From Gossypium raimondii (taxonomy: Eukaryota > Streptophyta > Magnoliopsida > Malvales > Malvaceae): a stretch of 64,000 nt of DNA. Position numbers and translations under genes: made by a program. The stretch covers positions 55,881,924 through 55,945,923 of the forward strand of contig NC_068570.1 in the NCBI RefSeq assembly GCF_025698545.1, written 5' to 3'. Positions 23,975 through 34,697 of the stretch are shown in pieces. The first letter of the stretch is position 1; every line of letters begins with the position of its first letter. The notes beneath the pieces are model-generated. The model had not been told where the DNA came from and did not search any database. It saw only the letters and a program-made list of their open reading frames with translations.

Positions 23975-26900
23975 ATGCAATCTTTGTTCCAACTGAAACA
24001 ACTTCCGGTAGTTTTAATGGCAAATCTAGTTTTAATGCACACTTCTCTCCTATTTTTATCCACTCTTTTTCATTGTGTTCATCTTTCAGACCAGTTTCAA
24101 CCATTTCAATACAATGCTCTCAAGCAAATCCAGCAGTTCCTCAATTACCCATCGGTTCTTACCGTCTTTGACAACACTTGGGATTTCTGCAACGTCGAAC
24201 CATCGCCATTTTTAACTATCGTTTGTTACGAAGACAATGTAACCCAGCTTCACATCACAGGCAACAATGGCGTTTTCCCACCATCGTTGCCCCGCAATTT
24301 CTCCATTGATGCTCTGTTTTCAAGCATTTCAAGTTTATCAAATCTCAAAGTCCTTTCTTTGGTTTCATTAGGTTTATGGGGTCCTTTACCTGCTACTATC
24401 GGTAAGCTTTCTTCCATGGAAATACTCAATTTAAGCTCCAATTACATCAATGGTTTTATCCCTTTGGAACTTTCATATTTGAACAATTTGCAGACACTTG
24501 TTCTTGATCATAACAAGTTCACTGGTCAAATCCCTCATTGGGTTTCTTCTTTTAATGATTTAGCTGTTTTGAGTTTGAAAAATAATTCACTTTTTGGGTC
24601 ACTTCCAAGCTCCATTTCAAGCTCTGAAAACCTTCGAGTTTTGGCTATGGCGGATAATCATTTGTTTGGGGAAATACCCAGTCTTCAAAACTTGACAAAT
24701 CTTCAAATTCTCGATCTAAAAAACAATTATTTCGGCCCAAGTTTCCCTGTTCTACATCACAAGGTCGTCACTGTTGATATCCGTAACAACAGTTTTAAAT
24801 CCAGTGTTCCAAATGAATTAAACTCTTATTTTCAGCTTGAAAAGCTTGATATCTCCATTAATGAACTCATTGGACCTTTCCCTCCATCTTTATTCTCATT
24901 GCCTTCCATTAATTACATCGATATCTCCGGTAATAAACTCACCGGCAAGCTGTTTCAAAACATGTCTTGCAATGCACACCTTGTGTTGGTTAATTTATCT
25001 TCGAATCTTTTAACCGGCGAGTTGCCGGCGTGTCTGCGAGAAAACGTCGAGGAAGGGGCTGTTTCTTATGATGGGAACTGTTTGTCCGGTGAAGAAGGAA
25101 ATCAAAAGCCTTTGAGTTTCTGCCATAACGAAGCATTGGCCGTCGAAGTTTCGCCTCAAAAGCTGCGGCATAAAGAACGTAAAGCCATGGCTGTGCTTGT
25201 ATCGAGTTTAGTGGGAGGGATTGTTGGATTAGCGGTGATAGTTGGTTTGAGTTTATGGGTTTTCCAGAGAAGAAATAGAAGGGCGGCCATGAAAGGACCT
25301 TCAACAAGGTTGATAACCGAGAAGCTTTCAACAGTTAATACAGTAAAGTTATTATCTGATGCAAGTAAGATTCTCTCTCTCTCTTCTCATTATTTGACCT
25401 CTCATCCTAAAAAAATATCAATCTGAAATTAAAAATAATTTTATATAATTTTTATATGATTAATATTCTAAAGGTTTAATTGTAAATGTAAAATTTGATG
25501 TAAATTTAAAATTTTTAATTATTTTATATAAAAATTAATAATAAATTTTAGATTGATATGATAGAAATATCGGATTGATTTGAAAATTTATATACATGAC
25601 AAATATAATCATATCGACAAATTTAATGTTTGGATCGTTCAAATATTAATCATATAAATAATTATTGAAGTGTGTAAACGGGGTAAAGCCTGGAAAATTT
25701 TGTAGGGACAATTGAAATTAAATTTTTATTTTAATAGTCTAAATATCTTTATAATTTTAAAAGATTAAATTATTTTTTATTATTTTTAGGGATCAAAGTG
25801 TAATTTTATATTTATTAATTTAAATTTTAAAATTTCTAAATGACATAAATAGATAATTTTCCATTTTAGGGAGTCTGTATGTAAAATTACTTTAATTTTT
25901 ACTTTGTGTAAGTAGATCCCTACTCATATATATTAAGAATTTACAGAGTTGATATTACAAGTCGGGTATAAACTCAATTAAATAATGACTAAAATAACTT
26001 TACTTTACAAAGTGAATTGTATTATTTTGAATGTATTTTATTATTTTATATAAAAATTAGAAAATATACGTAAATTATAGGATTTGGACTTAACTTTTAT
26101 AATTATTTAACATTTAAACTTTGTCATTTCAATCATTACTCATTTAGTATTATAAATAAAAGAAAATTATATTAACCTTGTTATTAATACTAATTATAAA
26201 GTTTTTAATTCAAAGTTAAGTTACATCAATACAAACACAAAAGATAATAAAAATAAAATAATAATAAATTAAAAGAGTAATTTATATTGAAATAATTCTA
26301 AAATTTTAATTTTTAAAATCGATCAAATAATCAGATCATCAATTTTTAAAAGATAAATATATTATTATGATACATTCTATCACATTTAGTTCTTCACTAA
26401 TTCAATTTAACTTTAATTAAATGTGACCAAATGTATAATAATTACATTTTCTAACAATATTTATTATAATTGTAAAATAAATATTTTATGTTTTATTTTT
26501 ACTTTATAACATCAATAGCTATAAAATATGAAGTACCTTATTTACAAAATTTGTTCTCTATAATATTTTTTCTCTTAAATTTTAATAAACTTAATTGTAT
26601 CCCTAAGTGAAATAAAATAATAAATTTTAACCAAAATGGTTAAATTTTTCGTATTTTATAAAATGAAAACAAATATATATTATAGTTTTTAATTTAATTT
26701 TTTTAAAATTTAAATATAATGTAAATCTTAAATGTTGTTATAAGTATCTCAGATGCTATTATAAGTGTATAACACCTACCTCTATATAATATTTAATTTT
26801 GTCAAATAAATGAGACTGTTTTACAGAGAATTAACTATATATGTTACATTGATTTGGTATGAAGATCAAGTATATGGTGTTTTAAAAAAGTATTCAAATA

Positions 26901-29900
26901 TAAATATTTTAAGAAAAATAAAGAGTTCGAATAACGGTAGGGTGTGATTAGACTTGTTCATGGTTGAGCTAATCGATCAGGCCTAGTGACCCGCTTAAAA
27001 TTTGAGAGCGTTTAGGCAAAAATATTAAGCTCAAAAAATGGGTTTAGGAAAAAAATTAGGCCCAATCAAATACATTCAAGCCTGAGCCTGAGCCTGACCC
27101 GACTCATTTTTCAAGTTTGTCATGTTTTATATTATGTTATTTTTATATATTATGTAATTTATAACATATAAAAGATTAAATCTATTGTAATATATAATAC
27201 TACTATAATGTAAACATTAAAAAAATTAAGATGATTATATATTAAACTATAATAAATAAAAAAATAAAATTAAATATAAATATATATTTTAAAAAATAAC
27301 ATGTGTTGATCTAAAATGAGCTTGAGTTAGCCATTTTATAAATATGGATGGATTTAGACAAAATGATAGGTCATATATCGGGTTGAGCCGAACCTGAACC
27401 GAACTTGGACAAACATAAAATATATTCATATTATACTTAAACCTGACTCATGAACACCTCTAAATGTCACATTTGGTGATTTTTTTTTTTTTTTGTATAA
27501 ATTGCAGGGTATATATCAGAAACAATGAAGATGGGAGCAAACCTCCCTATGTATCGTGCCTTTGCTTTGGAAGAACTAAAGGAGGCTACTAATAATTTCT
27601 CTCATCCATCCATCGTTGGTGAACCTTCACTTATTCAAGTATGTATATAATACGAATATTTTTCATTTTTAATTTTTTTATATATTTTAATTAAAAAATA
27701 ATGAATCATCGGATTTGAATAAACTTTATTCTAAGACTTGGCCCTTAAAAGAGGTTTGGTTCAATTATGAATTAAACATGAATGTTGAATATTAATACCT
27801 CAAAATAAAATGTTATTGTTGGGTTCATAACATTAAGATATATAGATTTTGTCTATCCACGTATTTAGAAGGTTCTTAAAGAATCATATATTTATATTCA
27901 TGTTCGACGAATTATTAGGCATGAATGCTTTAAGAAAATTAAAGAGCCGGAATAACATAAGATTATAATCTATCGGTGTTTACAACTATGTTACTCATAG
28001 AAGGTGTATCGAGGGAGTTGTGCTGGTCACCTTAGTCCGGCCCTTGGGTGTAATTGTCGGACCCGGCAGGTCGGTGGGTTAGTAATCGTGAATATCATAA
28101 CAATTTTTATAAAGTTTTTTCTCTATCATCAAACTAATCAAATCACTCATTCTCGGTTTAATTGTTATAAAATAAAAAATTTCAAAAAGGAAAAAGGAGT
28201 TGATATTTCTATCTAAAATTGTTCTTTGGGTATAGCATGTGATTCACACTCAAGTATAAGTGTGATTTATGGACATGTAGTTGGTTAATTATACTTTAGT
28301 ATTGTTATGTTCATATGATTCAGCAAAAACTAAGTTTGATGATTGAAGAACTTACATTATTTGTATTAAATAAAAATGACAGATTTACAGAGGAAAACTT
28401 GGGGATGGAACAGCAATTGTGATTAGAAGCATAAAGATGAGAAAAAAACACAGCCCCACCATGTTTACACAACACATAGAGATGATCTCAAGACTCAGAC
28501 ACAACCACTTGGTTAGTTGCATTGGTCACTGTTTCGAATGTTGCCCTGATGATTCAACCGTCGGCATCGTATATTTCGTGTTCGAATCCCTTCCAAATGG
28601 CACCTTGAGAAGCTCCATTTGTGGTAAATCCTATCCATTTCTATCATATGCACGTGTTGGAAACGAATACATGTTTGAATGTGAATATAAGCTAATATAG
28701 TTAAATACAAATACGTGTCCGAGCAGGAGGAGGGGTAAGGCTGAATTGGGCACAAAGAATAACAGCAGGAATAGGGGTAGCAAAAGGGATACAATTCCTG
28801 CATACTGGGATCATGCCAGGAGTTTTCTCAAATCATTTGAAGATTACTGATGTTTTGTTGGATCCCAATTTCCATGTCAAGATTTGCACTTATAATCTCC
28901 CTCTTTTAGCTCATCAAAATGCTGGATTAATGGTATGAAAACTAGTAATTTACAATCAACAACTTAATCTAACATTTAGCCATGAACTTAGTGTTCTTTT
29001 TCTTATATTTTGGTCCTTAAACTTTTGGTTCACATTAGTTCTTAAATTTGACGGTTTTCTCTTCTTTTGGTCCCTATAATAACGTGACACTTGTGTCACA
29101 TCATTATATAGACCAAAATTGAGAAAAGCTACCAAATTCCAAGATGAAAGTGTACAAACAAAAAAATTTGAAGGGCTAAATTGAGAAAAATTACCAAGTT
29201 GAGGGACTAAGTATTACTTTATCCCTATTATAATTGATAGATTTATTATAAACAAAAATAAGTTGTTTGAGTTAAATGCATATTAACTTTTTTTTTTGGT
29301 AGCAATTTCAGGGTGGTGCTGCAGTTTCTTCCAATGGACTCAAATCAAACATTGGAGGAAGGTACATTTCTTAATTTCTAAATAACTTTATATATGATAA
29401 TTACAATACCGATATACAAATGTCTTAAAATTTATATAAAATATGATTATACCATAATAAAAATATTGATTTTGGTACTAAAAATGCAGGGAAAAAGAGG
29501 AAGAGAAGGATGATATTTATGACATTGGTGTAATATTGATGGAAATTCTGGTGGGAAGGCCAATCATGTCCCAAAATGATGTTATGGTTGTCAAAGATAT
29601 TGTGAGTTATTTCTTTAATTTTTACGGATTTAGTAATAATAGACACCATATGATTATCCGATTTAAAAATAACAAAATAAATCATTAAAATATAATATAA
29701 CAAAAATACAAATACACAAAATTACAGATAACAAAATAAAAAACATGAACTTGGGTTTAGGTTTTAAGGCAAAACTAAATACTACGTGCAGATACAAGTG
29801 AGCAATAAGATGGATGATACGGCTCGAAGAAGCATAGTGGATCCTACAATTATCAAAGAATGCTCAACTGAATCCTTGAAGACAGTGATGGACATATGCC

Positions 29901-30070
29901 TGAGATGCCTGTCCGATGACCCGACCGCTCGACCTTCCATTGAAGACGTCCTTTGGACTTTGCAATTTGCGGCTCAACTTCAGGATCCATGGCGAAATGA
30001 TTCTCACCACATCCATCGTCTATCTGACTCGAATCCGAATAACTTACAAGAACAAATTTCTCGTGGATAA
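23975..30070 (+). CDS. LRR receptor-like protein with inactive kinase domain (At3g03770/At1g14390 type)
   Basis: Seven exons: 23975-25364, 27508-27638, 28383-28623, 28727-28932, 29312-29361, 29490-29601 and 29792-30070. All have GT-AG borders and consistent phases, giving 802 residues. An N-terminal hydrophobic signal is followed by leucine-rich repeats (about 110-380) and one membrane helix at 405-429. From 485 a kinase-like domain resembles the plant group of probable inactive LRR receptor kinases; exon 2 joins as SDARYISETMK, as in that family. The ATP-binding Lys is Arg (VIRS, R522), the HRD Asp position is His (about H624, in SNHLK) and DFG is replaced by TYN (642-644), so catalysis is not expected. 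The role is probably scaffolding or co-receptor signalling at the plasma membrane. A second in-frame ATG at 24017 starts a cleaner signal peptide, and a TATATATATA run at about 23962 lies too close to the first ATG, so translation may begin there (788 residues). Confidence 0.9.
25680..25925 (+). mobile_element. hAT-like MITE, copy 4 (degraded ends)
   Basis: The internal order matches the family: TTTTAATAGTCTAAATATC, TTTATAATTTTAAAAGATTAAAT, GGGATCAAAGTGTAATTTTA and AATTTTCCATTTTAGGGAG. Terminal bases have diverged and no target duplication is recognisable. Confidence 0.55.
26949..27462 (+). mobile_element. TIR element family B, copy 3
   Basis: The left end TAGACTTGTTCATGGTTGAGCT and the reverse of the right end TAGAGGTGTTCATGAGTCAGG form imperfect TIRs of about 20 bases around 514 bp. 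The interior is colinear with copy 1 at 10353-10900. The element ends about 45 bp upstream of the intron 1 acceptor. Confidence 0.65.
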
Positions 30071-30166
30071 ACCTTTTGATGGCTTTTGGAATTTATAGTT
30101 TGCGGCCATCACTGATTTGTAAACTGCATATGAACAAGTTCAATACTGCTAATGACTGCATATATG

Positions 30167-31631
30167 ACTATTTCATGCATAAATGACTGCATAAGTCTAC
30201 GCAAAGGATATCTTTAGTTTCAAGTTCAATACTGCTAAGGACCAATGTATATGAACAAGTCAACACCAAATGAGATACTCCATCCATTCGTGGCCTAATG
30301 AAGTTGCTAAGAAAAATAGAATACCATTGAAAAAATCACAGGCATATATTTTTACTCAAGTAAAAGCTTGTATCATGATGCTGCCTTGGATCATAAATCA
30401 GCATCTGAGACGTATCTGGGCGAAGGACTTTAAGAGAAGCAGCTGAAACACCTCATGGTGCTGATGTACTCTTATCTGCACAAATGAAAACAAAAATTAG
30501 CCCAATGAGTATTAATAGTAACCTGGAACAAGAATAAAAAGAAGCGGTTTACCTGTCATTGCAGATCCATTAGAGAGCTGACGTATCCACTTTCTTACCA
30601 ATGTTTTTAGCGAGCCACTGAAGAGAATACCAATGGAGTTCAAAAATTAGAAAATGCAATTTCAATGATTCAAACATAGAGGCACAGAAGCAATTTTACG
30701 AGTTATAGGTACAGTTTTCAAAGGAAAAAGAAATTACACATAAACAAGTCCCAAATTTTTTCAAATCTATTGCTGAGACATGAGCAACAAGTTTGCGGTT
30801 TTAAGAAAGAACAATAAAGCATGTTCAAGCTTAAAGCATCTAAAAAGTAGATGTTAATCATGTTATCCGTACAGGTTTCAATAATCAGGGGCAAGAAAAG
30901 ATCATAATATTTCATTTTGACTGGAGGTTCCAAAGGCAGATGTGCATCCGGTACAATCAGAAGCTCTAAAAGGAGCCAAATTATGCATCGGCCTTTGCAA
31001 TGACATCACAATGACCATAACAAACACCAAGGTTATGACTAAAATAAAAGAATAACATCCCTAGTTGCTGATACGTTCTTGATATGGAAATTTCCAACCT
31101 CATTACATCAATGAACTTCAAAATTTCCCATCAGTCGTAAGCATTTTATGACACACTTCTCAAATACATCAGATCAATCTAAACAGTCATCAATTGTATA
31201 AGACTCACCTGCCACCCTCAAGATTTTGATAGAGATCTCTACAACTATCTGTATCATGGAGGATTAAGAAGAAGGCCCTTGTTGCAAGACCAAGTACCAA
31301 ATAAGGCTACACAGTTATAGCTCATTCTTCTTTGGACTTATTTGGCTAAGATACTTGCTAGAGGAACTTCATTCATCTTCTTAGGTTTGCACCTACGCGA
31401 TGTGTGTGTATGTGTGTATCTTTGTCCCCTTCTAAAATTTTCAGTACTTCAAAACTGCTACCAAGCATAAACCCTCCATTCTTTTGGCTAGTAGCTTTAA
31501 CATAGATGCCAAAATGCTGCTTGCAAAAAGTGGCATAAACCAAAATCACCATTCACAGACCAGGGCGGCACCAAACATACAACTAATAAGGTTTTCTTAC
31601 TACTAGTAATCCTACATCCATATTTCTACCT
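30167..31631 (-). pseudogene. Duplicated fragment of the CstF-77 gene (exons 18-19 and flanking introns)
   Basis: This segment is colinear and roughly 95 percent identical by eye with 38424-40014 of the CstF-77 gene. Both begin CTATTTCATGCATAAATGAC and both end near ATATTTCTACCTTC. It carries degraded copies of exon 19 (about 30390-30480) and exon 18 (about 30553-30620). The exon 18 copy has lost two bases (AGAGAGCTG against AGAGAGAGCTG in the gene), which shifts the frame. Three further deletions of about 20, 37 and 24 bases relative to the gene are visible. No other CstF-77 exon is present, so it cannot make protein. It starts about 100 bp after the pseudokinase stop codon. Confidence 0.85.
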
Positions 31632-31742
31632 TCAAACCAAATTATATACTTCCCGAAAAGATACTTTCTAATCTTATTATTCACATTTAATGTGCTGTAA
31701 AAATACTAAATAAAAAATTATCAACCAAAATGAAAACCAACC

Positions 31743-32759
31743 TTAGCTGATGTTTTTAAGATGCATTTCATAAAAATCATTCAATTTTTTACCAAACGAC
31801 AATCCCCTTTTCTTCATTTCACTCAAAACAACCATAGCTTCCACTTCCCTTCCCAACCTCACCAATTTATTAGCCAAAACCCCAAAACTCTCTTGATCCA
31901 ACATTGCATCCCTCCCTCCACATGCCTTCACAAACCTCACCGCCCCGTCATAATACCTAATACTCAACATCCCATTTATCAGGTGCGTATGCGTCGAATA
32001 CATCACCGATATTCCAGCATCCATCATATTCCTCAACAACATCAAACCCCCTTCCACCTTCCCCACCCTACAAGCTCCCAATACCAGCGCGTCGTACGTC
32101 CGCAAATCAGCACCCAACCCTTCCTCCTCTATCTTCTTCACCATCGCGCTCGCCTCCCTCAACTTACTCTCGGAACAGTACGCAGTCAGTAAATAATTAT
32201 ACGCCGTCACGTCCGGTTTAACTCCGGCGACTCTCATTATATCCACCACCCGCCACGCCTCCTCCATCTTCTTCTTCTTCGCCAACGCGTTCACGATCGG
32301 ATGAAAGGTGGCGGCGTTCAACTCTCCCTTTTCCATCATCGTCTGAACCACGCGCAGGGAATCTTCGATTCTCTCGATCTTGCAGAGACGTGCTATAAGC
32401 AAATCGAAAGCCTGCTTGCGCGTGATGCCTTTGTCTAAACGAGACAACGTTTGGATCAAAGGGTCGAGGATAGAGAGAGAGGAATCCGTATTGGTGATGA
32501 AGCTGAAGGTTTTCGTGGTATTGAAGCACCCGTCTTTTATTCGCTTGTTGAGAAGATAGCCTACTGTCGCCATATCTCCATTTCGGCCGGCTTTGAAAAC
32601 CTGGTGGTCGTAGTAGGACGATGTGGGCTCGTCGGGAAATGGGTCTTCGAATGGGCCGGGGTCAACATACTGAGCGGAGGAGGAGAAGCGCGTGAAGAAT
32701 AAACTGGAGATAAATTGTGGGTTAGGGGATTTGGTGTTAAGTTTTCGGAGAATGGACAT
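31743..32759 (-). CDS. Pentatricopeptide repeat (PPR) protein, probably mitochondrial
   Basis: A single-exon gene. Tandem PPR motifs are clear in the C-terminal half: AGVKPDVTAYNYLLTAYC, then DLRTYDALVLGACRVGKVEGG and THTHLINGMLSIRYYDGAVR. The N-terminus MSILRKLNTKSPNPQFISSL plus the following FFTRFSSS is an organelle targeting peptide, rich in R, S and K without acidic residues. PPR proteins of this P-type bind organelle RNA for processing or translation. The frame is open upstream to an ATG at 32846 (367 residues), but I prefer the start at 32759 (338 residues): it begins the targeting peptide directly, and a telo-box (AAACCCTA) typical of promoters and leaders lies 50 bp upstream inside the longer frame. 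The gene sits between two duplicated gene fragments. The RNA target is unknown. Confidence 0.88.
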   Translation of the reverse strand: MSILRKLNTKSPNPQFISSLFFTRFSSSAQYVDPGPFEDPFPDEPTSSYYDHQVFKAGRNGDMATVGYLLNKRIKDGCFNTTKTFSFITNTDSSLSILDPLIQTLSRLDKGITRKQAFDLLIARLCKIERIEDSLRVVQTMMEKGELNAATFHPIVNALAKKKKMEEAWRVVDIMRVAGVKPDVTAYNYLLTAYCSESKLREASAMVKKIEEEGLGADLRTYDALVLGACRVGKVEGGLMLLRNMMDAGISVMYSTHTHLINGMLSIRYYDGAVRFVKACGGRDAMLDQESFGVLANKLVRLGREVEAMVVLSEMKKRGLSFGKKLNDFYEMHLKNIS

Positions 32760-32809
32760 GACAGAACAAGGTCGGAGGGATGGAGGGTTTTGGTGTTGGG
32801 GACTTAATC

Positions 32810-32817
32810 TAGGGTTT
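32810..32817 (-). promoter_or_regulatory. Telo-box (AAACCCTA) upstream of the PPR gene
   Basis: On the minus strand AAACCCTA occurs 50 bp before the preferred start. Telo-boxes are common near transcription starts of plant housekeeping, ribosomal and organelle-protein genes. It is a single short match. Confidence 0.4.
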
Positions 32818-32971
32818 AAGGAGAAATTTGTAGTTGGCATAATCATAAATTTAGTCCTTCATATTTATACTTTCTATTAATTTAACTCTTATTTTTTTAA
32901 CTAAATTTAATCATTAATTTTTATTAAAAAAAGCTATAATTTTAAAATTTATGAAAAAAATTTAAAAATAA

Positions 32972-33343
32972 TGTTAGAGTTGTGTAATACAAATTCTGTT
33001 AAAATAATAAAATACATTGATAAAATAAGGAGATTTGTCAGGCGAAGGTCGTAGCCCCCCATGGATCCCATTAAGCATAAAACTATTTTTTTTTTCTATT
33101 TGACATTGATTGTATAAGTAGAATCCATATAATTACTCTTCTTCTATTTGACTTTAATTAGAATAAGATTTTTTAACCTTTAAATAAATATTATTAAAAC
33201 TCATCTTATATCATTCAATTTTCTTTCTTTTTTGCCCGTGTTTTTTCCGAGAGGGTTTACACGTAAAATCTATATATTTTATTTTTCTTTCTTATTGCTT
33301 TGTAATATTTCTATATTGTCATTATGGACATTAAGGTTTAACA
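32972..33343 (+). mobile_element. Solo LTR, Copia-like (372 bp)
   Basis: The element begins TGTTAGAGTTGTGTAATAC and ends AAGGTTTAACA, flanked by AATAA at 32967-32971 and 33344-33348, an exact 5-bp target duplication. The segment TTTGCCCGTGTTTTTTCCG followed by GAGGGTTTACACGTAAAAT matches the 3-prime half of the Copia-like LTR at 14025. There is no internal region. The duplicated pentamer is simple AT sequence, so the LTR borders carry most of the weight. Confidence 0.72.
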
Positions 33344-34231
33344 AATAAAAAGTTATAAAATTTCATAAAAATAAAAATATATAACATGAACTACATGTAG
33401 ATTGTCATGTGAGGTGCAATGTTTAAAATTTAATATTTTAGTCCATATTTCCATTAAAAAATAAATTTGATTCTTATTCTAAATGTTGTTGGTCGATTTA
33501 ACTCTTTTAAAAGGTTGAATGTTAAATTTAATTTAAAAAGAATAAAGATTGAGTTGACAAAAATATAAAGGTTAAAAGGCTAATTTTGATATTATATCTT
33601 TTAAATTTTAATTTTTTTAAAAAGAACTTTTAATATTCTGTTTTGAGTTGGTATTTATTTTGTAAATACATACTTTAATTTGTAATTGAAATTTAGTAAT
33701 CATATTATGTGATATATATAAATAATATAACAAGATACATAAGCTTTATAAGCCACAAGTGATAATCTCTTTTTTTTTAAATTTCTATTTTATCTAATAT
33801 TCTTCTATTAAATATGAATTTACATATTTATTAATATCCCATGCACTGCCGTGCATTTTTATATAATATTTTTTATTAAAATGCATTATAAATTTGTATA
33901 AAAAATTTCAAGATAAACTTAAAATATAACTAATTTTAATAAATATTTTAAATATTAAAAGTATAAAATATTGAATGAATTCAAGTAAGACGGTATGTTA
34001 AAATAACTCAAAATACTAAAAATATTTTAATAGAAATATTGATGAACTTAAAATATAATATGATCCTATACTTTGACAAATTTTAAGTTTATATGATGAC
34101 CTGTATATTAAATTATATATATTAGTAATTTAAACATGACCATACTCTTTACTTGAATATCAAAGCTCTTGAATCAAACTATATATATAATTAAAGGTGA
34201 TGGGTTGGTTATTGTTCCAATTTGTGTGCAG
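33344..34231. other. AT-rich spacer between solo LTR and pseudokinase exon copy
   Basis: Extremely AT-rich sequence with no supportable gene or recognised repeat family. Confidence 0.5.
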
Positions 34232-34473
34232 GCACAAGTGAGCAATAAGATGGATGATACAGCTCCAAGAACCATAGTGGATCCTACGATTATCAAACAC
34301 TGCTCAACTGAATCCTTGAAGACAGTGATGGACATATGGCTGAGATACCTGTCTGATAACCCGACCTCTCATCCTTCCGTCGAATATGTCCTTTGGATCC
34401 ATGGCGACATGATTCTCACCACATCCATCGTCTATACAGCTTATACTAATACAAGGACTAATAGCAAAATATG
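34232..34473 (+). pseudogene. Truncated copy of the last exon of the pseudokinase gene
   Basis: After a GTGTGCAG acceptor-like sequence, 34232 onward matches exon 7 of the pseudokinase gene (29792-30070) at about 90 percent by eye: QVSNKMDDTA is identical and VDPTII and CSTESLKTVMDI are kept. A 28-base deletion relative to the parent, with GGA microhomology at its edges (CCTTTGGATCC junction near 34391-34400), shifts the frame. Homology fades near 34436 and the family C-terminus is lost. No other exon of the gene is found nearby. Confidence 0.85.
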
Positions 34474-34697
34474 ACCTTTAAATCTTTTATATTTTATTAT
34501 TAAAAATAAATAAAAAAGAATAATTTAAGCTCATCCAATCCAAATTATAAGAAACCATGTCCAAGCCTGGAGAAAAAAACACAAACAAGGAAGAGCTGCA
34601 CTCAAATTACTCTCACAAATATGAATATGAATATATAAAAGAAATCATTTATACATAGAATTGTCGAAGTGTATATGATACAAGTACAAAAAGATGT
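34474..34697 (-). other. CstF-77 3-prime UTR and flank
   Basis: Directly downstream of the CstF-77 stop codon on the minus strand, AT-rich and without coding signal. It probably contains the polyadenylation region; the exact site cannot be fixed. Confidence 0.4.

Larger units (their letters stand above)
25365..27507 (+). other. Intron 1 of the pseudokinase gene, transposon-laden
   Basis: This 2143-bp intron separates the ectodomain exon from the kinase-like exons. It contains a hAT-like MITE (about 25680-25925) and a complete family B TIR element (26949-27462) immediately before the polypyrimidine tract of the acceptor. Nothing coding is seen. Confidence 0.8.

Noticed and set aside
27985..28090. 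GC-rich insert (CGGCCCTTGGGTG...CGGACCCGGC) in intron 2 of the pseudokinase gene
   Set aside because: Its composition differs from the surrounding intron, but no repeat ends, RNA structure or coding frame could be supported.
31761..32192. 143-codon plus-strand frame overlapping the PPR gene
   Set aside because: It is an antisense shadow of the PPR coding frame, with low-complexity His/Gln/Pro composition.
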